NCBI GenBank assembly: GCA_004802725.1
Contig: SGPM01000103.1
Span: forward strand, 1-64,000
Direction: 5' to 3'
DNA from: Antrodiella citrinella
Taxonomy: Eukaryota; Basidiomycota; Agaricomycetes; Polyporales; Steccherinaceae
DNA length: 64,000 nucleotides
Each line of letters begins with the position of its first letter. The stretch's first letter is position 1. This document shows, piece after piece, positions 11,035 to 22,389 of the stretch. The position numbers and the translations under genes were made by a program. The notes beneath the pieces are model-generated. The model worked only from the letters and a program-made list of their open reading frames with translations, was not told the DNA's origin and searched no databases.

Positions 11035-14000
11035 ATGGCCTCCTCATCGTCCTCTCAGGCGGTTTCCACCGGGGATCTCACTGATCTCATTTCTTCCTCA
11101 TCGTCTGCGACGGTCTACCCCTCTGATGACACCATTCTCTCCGTTCTGCAAGCTCGCTTCCGTGCCGACCTACCCTACTCTCGCATTGGCGCAACAAACA
11201 TAGTCGTCGTTAATCCCTACAAGACTCTTGCTAATGCAAACGAGGTCAGCGCGAAGGAGTACGAGGATCGCTCGTACAAGGACACCAGCCTCCCGCTCCC
11301 TGGTGCTTCTGCACCGCTCCCGCCACACCTCTTCGACCTTGCCGCCCGTGTGTATCTTCTTATGAGAAGGCGAAATGAGTCGCAGTCGGTCCTTTTCAGG
11401 CGAGTAATGCGTGGTTACGACTGGGTTCCCTCGTATTGACGACCGATCATGTCCAGAGGTATCACGGGCTCAGGGAAGTCCGCCAGTTCCCAACTTCTTG
11501 TCAACCAGGTGCTTCGTCTATCAGCACACTCGAAAAAAGAGAATAGACTGGCAGAGCAGATCAAAGCGCTGTCGACACTCCTTGATTCCTTCGGCAATGC
11601 CAAAACCCTCATGAACCCTAACGCGTCACGACACGGACGATACCTAGAACTCCATTTCTCTGAACGAGGACGCATAAAGGCCGGGAAGGTTCTCACGTTT
11701 GGCCTCGACAAGTCACGGTTAAACCGCCTGGCACACGAGGAACGCACGTACCATGTCTTCTACCAATTCTTGTCTGGAGCTACACCGGAGGAGCGGGATC
11801 ACTTCAACCTCGAGGATCCATCCGACTATAGCCTATTGTCTTCGTCCGGCTGCTACCGTCTTCCTTCGGGTCCCCTCAGCGACGATAGCGCAGCTATGGA
11901 AGATCTCCGCGCTGCCATGAGGGTACTAGGATTCAAGCCGAAGCACATGTCCTCTATTTTCAGTCTTCTGGTCGCTATCCTCCTCCTTGGCAACATCCAA
12001 TTTGGTGAAGGAGATGCACGGGACGTATCCGCGTATGTCATGAACGCGCCTGTTCTGGAGCAAGTTGCCCGTTTGTTGGGCGTTCCTGCTGAGGAGCTCG
12101 GAGAGACTCTGACTAACAAGACAAGCTATGTCCGCAAGGAGCTCTACGCGGTCATGATGAACGCCGAACAGAGCGCTGCGCAGCGCGACCACTTCATTCG
12201 GGACATCTACGCCATCCTTTTCGCCTTCGTGGTTGAAACCGCGAACCACCGGCTCGCTCCGAGTTCCCAGGACCCACCGCCACCCACTCAAATCACGCTG
12301 TTGGACCAGCCCGGTTTCCAGACCCGAGGCCCAGGTGGTACAACGTCGATGATGCTCGGTGGAAACGCTCCGCTTGTTTCGGCCTACGGTCAGAACGGCT
12401 TTGACGAGTTCTGCATCAACTTCTCAGACGAGTTGATGCACTCGTATGTGCTGCGCAACATCTTCGAGGACAGTGTTGGGTACAACAGCCAACTCACCGG
12501 AGATGGTGTTTCCTTGCCGTCTATTTCTACGATGGACAACTCCGCGTGCATCGAGCTCCTGCGTGGCGCCCAATTGAGCGAGCGTGCTCACAGGAAGCCT
12601 TCCGGTATCCTGGGCGTCATGAACAAGGCGTGCTCTTCCGCGAAGTCTGGCAAGGGAGGGGACAAGAGGGATGAGGATATGTTGCAGGAGTTGACCGCCA
12701 AATTTGGCAACCATGCTTCATTCATCTCAAGCGCCACTACCGCCGTCTCTGGAGTCTCCGAGAGGCATATGTTCGGCGTCAACCATTATGCTGGACCATG
12801 TTCGTACGAGGTCACCAACTTCGTGGAGAAGGACGTGGATATCGTGGATTCCGCCTTCGTTACGCTCCTCCGCAATTCCACCGATCCATTTGTTTCAAAA
12901 CTGATGTCAGGACCCAGCTTGGCGACCGAGCGCCATTCCAAGGACGAGTCGATTGTCGTGCAAGCTCAAGTCTCGTCACGTCCTCTACGTGAACCGACTC
13001 CTATCCCTGCGCCCGATGGTTCAGTCGTCGATGAACACCCACGTCTGGATCACTCCAAGGTCTATCCAGTGACAACACAGCTCAACTACAACTTGTCCGA
13101 GATCATCAGCAACCTTGATCGGGCTCGTCTTTGGACCGTTTCATGCATTCGTCCCAACGATTCTGGCTCACCCAACTCTTTCGACAAGCGGAGGGTCAAG
13201 CTCCAGGTGCGATCACTGCTCCTACCTGATCTCGTAGCACGTCGTCAACAAGACTACATTGTTGACATGCCGCATCTCGAGTTCTGCGACCGGTACGTAC
13301 CCACTATGCGAGGATCCGACGACGAACGGCTGCGGCAATGCGTTTCAGCAAACGGTTGGACGGAAGGCGTTGATTTCGTCACCGGTCACCGGATGATATG
13401 GTTGACGTATCGAGCGTGGAAGATGGTGGAGGATGTGGTGCGGGCGGATGAGAAGAAAGGGAAGGGCGGTGACGGAGATGACGAGGAAAGCGTCGTCCCT
13501 GACGATGCTACCGAATACACTCAGCGGGACGGCTCACTTCATCCCGGTAACGGATACTACGGTGCAGGGGCTAGCGAGGACAACCTGCTTCTCGCTCGTA
13601 CTGGAACAAATGGCACGATATACCGGGATCCCAACATGCCTGCACCTTACGAGGCTAGTCCTCAGAACCTGGAAGATACTCCCGCGTACAGCGAGACGGA
13701 CCAGGGCAATGGTTGGGGCTCAGAGTGGGATAAGAAAGGTGACGGTTATCCATCACCCACCAAGGAGCGCGGTGATTTGGTCGTAAAGGAGATCGCGCGC
13801 CCAGTTGAGGAGGTCCCCTCTACACGATCCCGTCGGGTATGGCTGACGATGGTCTGGGGTTTGACGTGGTACGTTCCCTCGTTCATGCTCTCCTCAATTG
13901 GTCGTATGAAACGTCCCGATGTCCGGATGGCATGGCGAGAGAAGTTGACGATCTTCATCCTCATCTTCCTGTTCAACGCTCTCATCATCTTCTACATCAT

Positions 14001-17000
14001 CGAGTTCGGCCGTCTTCTGTGCCCCGACTTCGATAAAGCATGGGAACCACAGGAGGTAGCACAACACCAAGCCTCTAACGACTACTGGGTCGCGATCCAA
14101 GGCAAAGTGTATGACGTATCGAACTTCATCAACGGTGATCACAGTGATATTACTGGAATTGCGAGTAACGGCGCCGATACATTGGAGGCCTTGGCTGGCC
14201 AGGATCTTACGGATTACTTCCCTCCTCCTCTCGTGCTCGCATGCCCTGGTCTTGTGAGCGATCCGTCCCAAGGCATGTCCTATCAGAACTTCACACCTCT
14301 CATTCCTACGGCTTTGCATACTTCTGGCACTCTCCAAAGTGCGCAGAACACGGCACTTGACAGCCAAGACTGGTACACATCTACATTCCTTCCCAAGATT
14401 GAGCAGTATTACAAAGGTCCGCTCGTGTTTGACAAGGGACAGATTTGGGACAAAGCGAACGATCAGACTGACCCTCGGTATGCGCACAGTGTGTTTTGCG
14501 CCACCCTTATACTGACCTCTATTCAGGTTGCTCGTTGTCTGGGATAGTGCCATCTACGACATAACAGATTATGAGTACACCATCAGCCTTCACCCTGGCG
14601 CCGACGCGTTCGAGTACTTGAACTCAAATATCACGGATATCTTCAAGAATCAGCCTGGTCAGGACGTTTCGTCAGAGATCACTAAAGTTCTGGATGCTAT
14701 GGATCCCACTACGCGTGCCCAGAATGTCAACTGTCTGTCCAACATGTTCTATATTGGAAAGACGGATTTCAGGAAGACACCGCGTTGTCAAGTGCAGAAC
14801 GTCATCCTGCTCGTGTTCTCAGCTCTGCTGATGGCTTCCATGGGTATCAAGTGTACGTGTTCCTCATATTTTATCTTTCATAACGCTCATCACCGTATAC
14901 AGTCTTGTCCGCCTTGCAGCTGTCGCCCAGACGTAACCCGGAGATGTTGGACAAGTTCGTCCTCTGCCAGGTGCCTTGTTACACTGAGGGTGAAGAGTCA
15001 CTGCGTCGTACGATTGACTCGCTCGCGGCGTTGAACTACGACGACAAGCGCAAGTTGATGTTCTTGATCTGCGACGGGAACATCATCGGTACTGGAAACG
15101 ATCGTACTACGCCTCGTATCGTCTTAGATATCCTCGGTGTTGACCCGAAGTTGGATCCTGAGCCGTGTTTGTTCAAGTCTATCGGTGAAGGTTCCAAGCA
15201 GATCAACTATGGCAAAGTCTACTCTGGTCTGTACGAGTTCGAAGGTCACGTCGTCCCGTGAGTAACACAATTGCTTTGTCACCTTTCTGCCACTCATAGT
15301 TTTAATAGATACATCGTTACGGTGAAGGTCGGCAAGCCTACTGAGCGCACGAAGCCAGGTAATCGTGGCAAGCGTGACAGTCAGATCCTGGTCATGCAGT
15401 ACCTCAACCGTGTTCACTTTGACTCGCCTATGACACCGCTGGAGCTGGAGATCTACCACCAGATGCGTAACGTCATTGGTATCGACCCTGCGTTCTATGA
15501 GTACATCTTCACTGTGGATGCTGATACGGTACGTTCATCTCCTGCGCTTGCCTGCGACTGTATGGACTCATCGTGTTTTGCATTATAGACTGCCACTCCG
15601 GACTCTCTCAACCGTCTTGTTGCGTCCTGTGCCGATGATGCTACCATCATCGGTATCTGTGGTGAAACGAAACTGGAGAATGAGGAAGGGTCTTGGTGGA
15701 CGATGATTCAGGTGCGTTTCGCTCAAATAACTACATGCACCGTACCTTATGCTCCTCCAGGTCTACGAGTACTACATCTCGCATCATTTGTCCAAGGCTT
15801 TCGAGTCTCTGTTCGGTTCAGTAACGTGTCTTCCCGGTTGTTTCTCGATGTACAGGATCCGTACCGCCGACAAAGGCCGTCCCATCATCATCTCCAACCG
15901 TATCATCGAAGAGTACTCCGACCCCATTGTCGATACCCTGCACAAGAAGAACTTGCTGTCCCTAGGAGAGGATCGTTATCTCACTACGCTCCTGCTCAAG
16001 CACTTCCCTACGTTCAGGACGAAGTTCACTCCGGATGCCCTTGCTCACACTGTTGCGCCTGAGTCCTTGCGCGTGTTGTTCTCCCAGCGTCGTCGGTGGA
16101 TCAACTCTACGGTGCACAACCTCATTGAGCTGATCTACTTGCCCGAGTTGTTTGGTTTCTGCTGTTTCTCAATGAGGATCTTCGTGTTCATTGATCTTCT
16201 AAGTACCCTGGTAAGCACACGAGCACGTCTTTGATCTGAGTCTCATTGCTGACTTTTTGTCCAGATTCTACCTTCGACTGTCGTCTATGTACGTGTATTG
16301 GCGCACTCAAAGGCAGTAACATGATACTCACTTTTGTTTCCTCTAGCTTCTCTATCTTATCATCGTCGTCGCGATGCACAAGTCAGCGTTCCCGCTGATT
16401 TCCATCATCATGATTGCAGTCGTGTATGGTCTACAAGCCATCATCTTCCTCATCAAGCGAGAGTTCATGCTCCTGGGTTGGATGGTTGTCTACATTCTCT
16501 CGTAAGCTCACGATCGTATCAAGCCCGAGACATACGTGCTAACCTCTCCTGCAGGTATCCCGTGTACAGTTTCTTCCTTCCCATATACTCATTCTGGTGC
16601 ATGGACGACTTCAGTTGGGGTAACACACGTCTGGTGATCGGAGAAGGTAACAGCAAGAAGGTTATCATGAACGACGATGAGAAGTTCGATGACTCCATGA
16701 TTCCTCTCAAGAAGTTCAGCGGTACGTTTCCACTGATGTCGCATGATATGATTTCTCATACATTCCACAGAGTACGAAGCAGAGGCATGGGAGACTGGTT
16801 CTCGCCACTCCGATGAAAGCTACAGCAAATCACAGTCACGGGCTCGCTCACAGATGCCTCATTCCCGTTCAGGTTCACCACACAGTTTCCACCAGGCATC
16901 CCAAGCTGGTGACTACTACCGAGACACGAACCTTGTCAACAAGAGCGCGTCCAATCCCGCGAGATCAATCCGACCCTCAGGAAGCAACCCTTCCCTGTAC

Positions 17001-17574
17001 GCCGGCGGTCAACCTGCCATGTCACAGTTCGGTGGTTATCCCCAACTACCCTTCTTACCGTTCGCAGGAGGACCTGGTTCGGTGGCTGCTTCGGAGTTCG
17101 GAGGTCAGATGCCTATGGCGCATCCGATGGCTTTCCAGAACACGGGGAGCATGTACGGGATGATGCCTCAGGCGCCACGGAACACCGTCATGACGAACTT
17201 GAACATGTTCGGCGCTGATAGTGGCTCGCAGATTGGTGGTTTCGCACCGCCACCGCCCATTGGTGGTTTGGACACGCGACCGATGTCGACGTTCTCCCTT
17301 GCGACGTCGGTGAATCCCTTCGCCGGACCTAGCATGAACGCGGACCCTACTGACGAAGACTTGGTGAACGCGCTCCGAAATTACCTGAGCACCCAGGATC
17401 TGATGACTGTCACGAAGAAGTGAGTACTTCCATGTCTCGCCTTGTTGTATGATACTGACGACAGTCTGCAGGACTGCTCGAGAGGCTATTCAGACTCGCT
17501 TCCCCAAGGCGGATCTCTCAACTCGAAAACACTTCCTGAATGAATCCATTGACAATATTCTTTCTCAATCATAG
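11035..17574 (+). CDS. Chitin synthase with myosin motor-like domain (class V/VII type)
   Basis: Twelve exons add up to 5,958 coding bases, or 1,985 residues. The order is a myosin-like head (about residues 40-780) with P-loop GITGSGKS at about 123-130, a switch-I-like NASRHGR near 177-183 and a switch-II-like DQPGFQ near 403; membrane segments near 920-985; a cytochrome-b5-like fold ([15 protein letters not shown]) near 995; the family-2 glycosyltransferase domain from about 1240, with EDRYLT near 1539 and the catalytic QRRRW near 1579; a C-terminal membrane cluster; and a DEK_C domain at about 1927-1985. It polymerises UDP-GlcNAc into chitin at the plasma membrane. The motor-like head is known in relatives to help tether secretory vesicles. 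Intron 1 (11400-11456) starts with GC rather than GT, and exon 8 is only 24 nt (16265-16288). Confidence 0.95.
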
Positions 17575-18079
17575 ACATTTCACATACAGACCCTTCGTCT
17601 TTCTTTTGTTTGGGTGGTGAACTCGGTTCGTTTCTGCATGACATTTTCCATACTAAATTACTTCGTTGTCGTTGGCTATCGTATCGTATTGCACATTGTG
17701 GACCTCTTTCTCTTGCCCTTGGACTTGCGACATTTCTTCTCGCTCCTGTCTCTACTTTAACACTACTCTTGCATTGGCTCGCGGACTCTCATTGCATCCA
17801 TTACCAGGCATGATAGACTTGTAATAATCACTCCTGGGACAATATTACACCACACCTGTCTCGCACACACCTTCTCTTATCGTCAACGTATGTTTCTTTG
17901 GAACCTTCGTTGTGAACATGCTTTTGTAAAAGTCTGATGTTCCTGCGGAGGCGGTGAGTAATGCAAGTTTTGCTTCCGCGCTTGGCTGCCGCTTTCCGGC
18001 AGTCAGCTTACCACGGCTCATATCAGACCCTTCTGCATCCTCGTCTTCATTCTCTACCACCATCTCAACGACTCGAACG
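17575..18079. other. Intergenic between chitin synthase and membrane protein gene
   Basis: About 500 bp with no supported gene. It presumably holds the chitin synthase 3' UTR and the next promoter. The short ORF at 17610-17813 is T-rich and looks like untranslated sequence. Confidence 0.5.
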
Positions 18080-19365
18080 ATGCCAGGCCCAATTCTTTAC
18101 GTTGCCGTTGTTATTGGGGTTATCGGGACAGTCGCAGCAGGGTTTGCATTCAAGGAGGTGAGATCTATTCGCACAGTCGTGTGCTTCTCCGACCGATTTT
18201 GAGGCTGACTGCGGTTCTGCGGCTCTCCTAGTATGTTTACGAGCCGCATATTGCTCCTCAGTTCGAAGCGTGGAATGAAGAAAGACGTCGTGCACGCAGT
18301 CGTCGTGGGGCTGTAGCCGTGCCGGTCAAACAGAACGAGAATGATGTTCGCAAGGGGCCGGGACCTACTAGACCAGAGACCCCGGAGAACGACCCGATGT
18401 CGGTCGAGCTTGAAGATCTGGTTGCTCGAGAGGCAGCAGAGTGGCAATCGTCCCCATCGGGTCGTCCTCAAGGGTCTCTCAGACGTCGCAATCCTCATAA
18501 TGTGATCGAGGAGGTACGCTGCATGCCTTTACTTAGCAATCATTTCGGGGAATCACTAACATTTCCCCTCACCTTCACACAGTCTAATGTCTTTATCCCT
18601 TACGATCCTATGGCACCGACTCAGGTTGTTTTCGACTCCTCCGACACCGAGTCTTCACAATCTTTCACATCTGCGAGGTCCCCAGCGGCTCGAACACGTT
18701 CTGTATCGCCCCCTCCCGCGCCTGCAGTGGTCAACCCTTCCCCAAGACAACCAGCGTCCGCAGGATTCGTTTCACCGTCCATTCGCCCATCGCAGTCTAT
18801 TCTACCAATGTCACCAAGGCTTCCCACACCAATCTCTAATGTATCTCAAGCGTCTTCACGAGCTACCAGTCCTACCAACTCTCAGTTGTATCACTCTGCG
18901 TCCTCCGCCAGCTCTTTCACTCCTGCCGTCATTGGACCATACTCCGCCTCCTCTCGCAACGGCAGCTCTATTGACGCTATGTCCGACGCAGGGCGCAGCG
19001 CCCGCTCAAACCAGGGTTCCCGCGTTACTTCACCGTTCTCGGATATTCATGCTGTGCAAGCTATCCGCTCACCTGGCTCTCCTTTCGTGGCCGTTTCGCC
19101 CAATGGATGCTCTGGCACGGCCTTCAGCGACGTTTCGTCTCCACTCATACTGTCGCCCAACATCGGTTCTGACTATTCCTTGCCTTCTGACACCGAAGAG
19201 GGCTTGGAGGGTATGGTTCTATCGCCCTCCTTGCGCTCAGGAATGTTCAGCCCCAGTGTAGACCTAGGGCGCGAGATGCACGACGATCCATTCGAGGTCG
19301 GCTCCGTTCACGGCAGCGAGACGGATAGTTGGGACAGCTTTGGACGAAGGACTCCTGAAGTCTGA
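18080..19365 (+). CDS. Single-pass membrane protein with Ser/Pro-rich tail, unknown function
   Basis: Three exons (18080-18157, 18232-18513, 18583-19365) encode 380 residues. Residues of about 5-25 (ILYVAVVIGVIGTVAAGF) form one membrane span. A basic patch (RRRARSRRG) follows, so the long tail is probably cytosolic by the positive-inside rule. The rest is low-complexity, rich in Ser, Pro and Thr with many SP/TP steps, and is probably disordered and phosphorylatable. No catalytic domain is visible. The ATG at 18080 is chosen because it begins the hydrophobic segment and splices in frame. Intron 2 is 69 nt with no in-frame stop, so a retained form would only add 23 residues. I do not recognise the family. 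Confidence 0.7.
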
Positions 19366-20889
19366 GGATTCTCCGTGCATAGACCATGATACATTTCCTT
19401 CGGTCAATGCTAATACTCACCGGATGATTGACACTTTCGGTCTTTGTCCATGGTTCACTGTAATAATATTCCACCCATCCCATCTGCATTCCTCTCTTAC
19501 TCTGTCCTACACCCATCCAATTTCATCTGTATCATCCACGTCTTCCAATCGCTTGTACCTATCTTCGTCGTCACCTCGTCTCTCACTCACTCTCCCTTCC
19601 GGATCCCAGCTCTCTTTCTTGCTTGTACTGACCCTGTATCACCGTCTTCATCGCGTCGCTATCTAGATGACACCACCTTCCGTCACATCCGTATTTATCT
19701 CGCAATTACTCTTACTGGGGTTGTAGAGATACGTATACCACATCACCTTGGGGCAGTAATGTGTATGTGTTTTCCTTTGTTGCATACGGCGCAGTCTGAG
19801 TCCCTTGAGCAAGTCTCCAGCTGCCGGCCCTAAACGTCCTTTATCAGCGAGCGCTCGTGGAAAGTGCAAGTCTGATTTTAGGAAACGCAACCACTCGATC
19901 ATCCACCACCATCCCGGAAACGACGGATATTCCTGGTGGCTTCCCCGCTTCAGCCTTTTTTTCACAAAGGTTTTCTCGCGACCATCAGATTCACAAACAG
20001 CTCATGTGCTGGTCACATTACCAGCTGATGTTAAAAATAGCATCGCCAGAGGATCTTGCAGACGAGCAACCGTGACCAGAAATTCACCAGGATCCCTTGA
20101 CGGTCCGTTGAATGCAACATTGTAAGGCCACAAGCTACGACAGGTATGTCCATGTTATTCTGGACGAGAGTCATAACCTCTAAACCGGGGGTAATGAAAT
20201 CACAGCGGACGGAACCGAGATGAACGCTGATCACTTCCATGTCATGCACGTACTTCCAAGGTATTCGTGCTGCTCAGCTCCATGACCGACATTACACCAG
20301 GCTCACAACTGTTGGCGTTGGCCACATAAACCGAGCCATAAACTATACGCCCGGACCGGCCTGGCTGTCGGGTTCAACATTTGAACCCTTCGCTCACCTA
20401 GTACTCATGAGTCAACATCTCTACCGGAGCCCCCACGTTCTCCTTGCCATCTTCACGAGACTCCTCGAGGTACAGACGCCCTGAACAATGGTCCTGAACA
20501 GACACTGCAAGGATACTGTACGACGACGCGCAGGGCGGGTTACCGCGGACCGCCCCTCACAGGATCCCCAACTTCCTCGGAGAAACCATCCAGCTTCAAG
20601 ATCGTGTACTCTTATGATAGGCATTCTACGTGAATGCCCAGGAACCGGTACCGATGGCCATCGTCAGCAGGTTCTTCTCCAAACTCCAGATGCGCTCCAC
20701 TCATTCTGGAGGGTCACCTGGCTGGTCATGCAGCTTCGTTCGTCGTCGATAGATGCGCGACGAGGGTCGTAGCGGAGGGCAGAAGGCGGTAGAAGCCAAA
20801 ATTCTCCTGTAGTCATGGCGTATAAGGAGGGCTAGAGCGATGCTGGAGTTCTTCAGTGTGAACAAGGGTTAGAGCTTCATTCTTCAGAC
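19366..20889. other. Intergenic, possibly with a decayed minus-strand gene
   Basis: About 1.5 kb without a sound ORF. From about 20030 to 20770 the minus strand shows short stretches of plausible protein broken by stops and frame changes, so a gene relic is possible, but I could not name a family. An inverted repeat of 8-bp arms (GGGTTCAA / TTGAACCC) lies at 20370-20388. The 70 bases before 20890 hold the esterase promoter. Confidence 0.35.
20821..20827 (+). promoter_or_regulatory. TATA box of the glucuronoyl esterase gene
   Basis: TATAAGG lies 69 bp before the ATG at 20890, the distance expected for a TATA-driven fungal gene with a short leader. This is inference from motif and position. 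Confidence 0.45.
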
Positions 20890-22234
20890 ATGTCTTTCCG
20901 TGCACTTCTTGCTTCGCTCCTCATCCTCCCCGCGTTGGCAGCACCTCAGTTGGGTGGCGGAAGTGAGTTGAGCGTTCTTGACAAGTAAATGAGACAACAC
21001 TAACGATGCATTTTTACAGTTCTCCCCATTCCTCTCAGCTGCCCGACCCCCGCCAACACCAAATTCAACGAGACCGCACTCCCCAATCCTTTCGTGTTCG
21101 ACTCCGGTGCTCCGGTTCGCACCGTCGCCGACTGGTCTTGCCGCCGCGCGCAGATTGCTTCTCTCGTTCAGGGCTACGAAGCCGGAACTCTGCCTCCAAA
21201 GCCCCAGCATGTCTCTGCTACCTTCTCGCAGACCGGGACTGCAGCTGTTTTGAACGTCACTGCTGGAACGAACGCCAAGTCGATCTCGTTCGCACCTACC
21301 ATCACCTTCCCCAATACCACTGTTCCCCGAGGTGGTTGGCCTCTCGTTATTGCGTACGGTGGACCCAGCATCCCCATTCCGGACGGTGTAAGGCCACTTT
21401 GCATGTTATTCTCTAGAGTCATTGACTAATTTGCTATTGCAGGTTGCCGTTATGAACTACGACAACAGCGGCATGGCCGAGCAAAACGACCAGTCCAGTC
21501 GAGGTGTCGGTCTGTTCTTCGACCTGTACGGCCAGAACGCGACCGCAAGCTCCATGACCGCCTGGGTCTGGGGTGTCAGCCGCATCATCGACGTGCTCGA
21601 GACCACTCCTCACGCGAACATCAACGTACAGAAGATCGCTGTCACCGGATGCTCGCGTAACGGCAAGGGCGCGCTCATGGCTGGAGCTTTCGAGGAGCGC
21701 ATCGCTCTCACCATCCCCCAGGAGTCCGGGTCCGGCGGTGACACGTGCTGGAGGCTGAGCAAGTACGAGCAGGACAGCGGGAGCGTCGTGCAGGAGGCGG
21801 TGGAGATTGTGCAGGAGAATGTCTGGTTCTCGACCAACTTTGACAACTACGTGCACAACATCAGCACACTCCCTTACGACCACCACTTGCTCGCGTCCCT
21901 CGTCGCGCCCCGCCCCATGATCTCGTACGAGAACACCGACGTTGTGTGGCTTAGCCCGCTCAGCGCCTTCGGTTGCATGACCGCTGCGCATACCGTCTGG
22001 GAGTCATTGGGAATTGCGGATAGGCACGGGTTCGTGCAGGTCGGTGGACACGAGCACTGCGCGTGGCCGGCGAACCTCACGGCTGGTCTCTTTGCCTACT
22101 TCGACAAGTTCTTGCTGGAGACGGACAAAAACGCGGATACCAACATCTTCACCACCAACGGCGTGTTCAACGGCACAGTCTGGACGCCATCGGATTGGAT
22201 CACCTGGAAAACTCCCACTTTGGGACTCTTGTAA
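20890..22234 (+). CDS. 4-O-methyl-glucuronoyl methylesterase, CE15, secreted
   Basis: Three exons (20890-20962, 21020-21387, 21443-22234) give 410 residues. Residues 1-17 form a clear signal peptide ([17 protein letters not shown]). The mature protein shows the CE15 nucleophile block GCSRNGKGA and the late block with GGHEHCAW, which carries the catalytic His. The family cleaves ester bonds between lignin alcohols and 4-O-methyl-glucuronic acid on xylan, outside the cell, helping to separate lignin from hemicellulose. Many fungal members have an N-terminal CBM1; none is present here, as the catalytic domain starts directly after the signal peptide. Several N-x-S/T sites suggest glycosylation. 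It is convergent with the MetRS gene, with 155 bp between the stop codons. Confidence 0.94.
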
Positions 22235-22389
22235 TGTTAGGACTTCTTTATTGTTGACATGGTTTGATTCTCGAGGAGGGGTTTGTCGCGGTGATAAGCT
22301 CCAGTTGTACTCTTCTACCTTTCGCATCATGACGATTTCACGATTGCACGAACAAAACAGTAATGGATACCAATGATTTAGTAGTGAAC

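Noticed and set aside
18587..19261. 224-codon ORF in a second plus frame
   Set aside because: Shadow of exon 3 of the membrane protein gene, kept open by Ser/Pro-rich codons.
21434..21991. 185-codon antisense ORF
   Set aside because: Opposite the CE15 catalytic exon; no domain, and explained by the GC-rich third codon positions.
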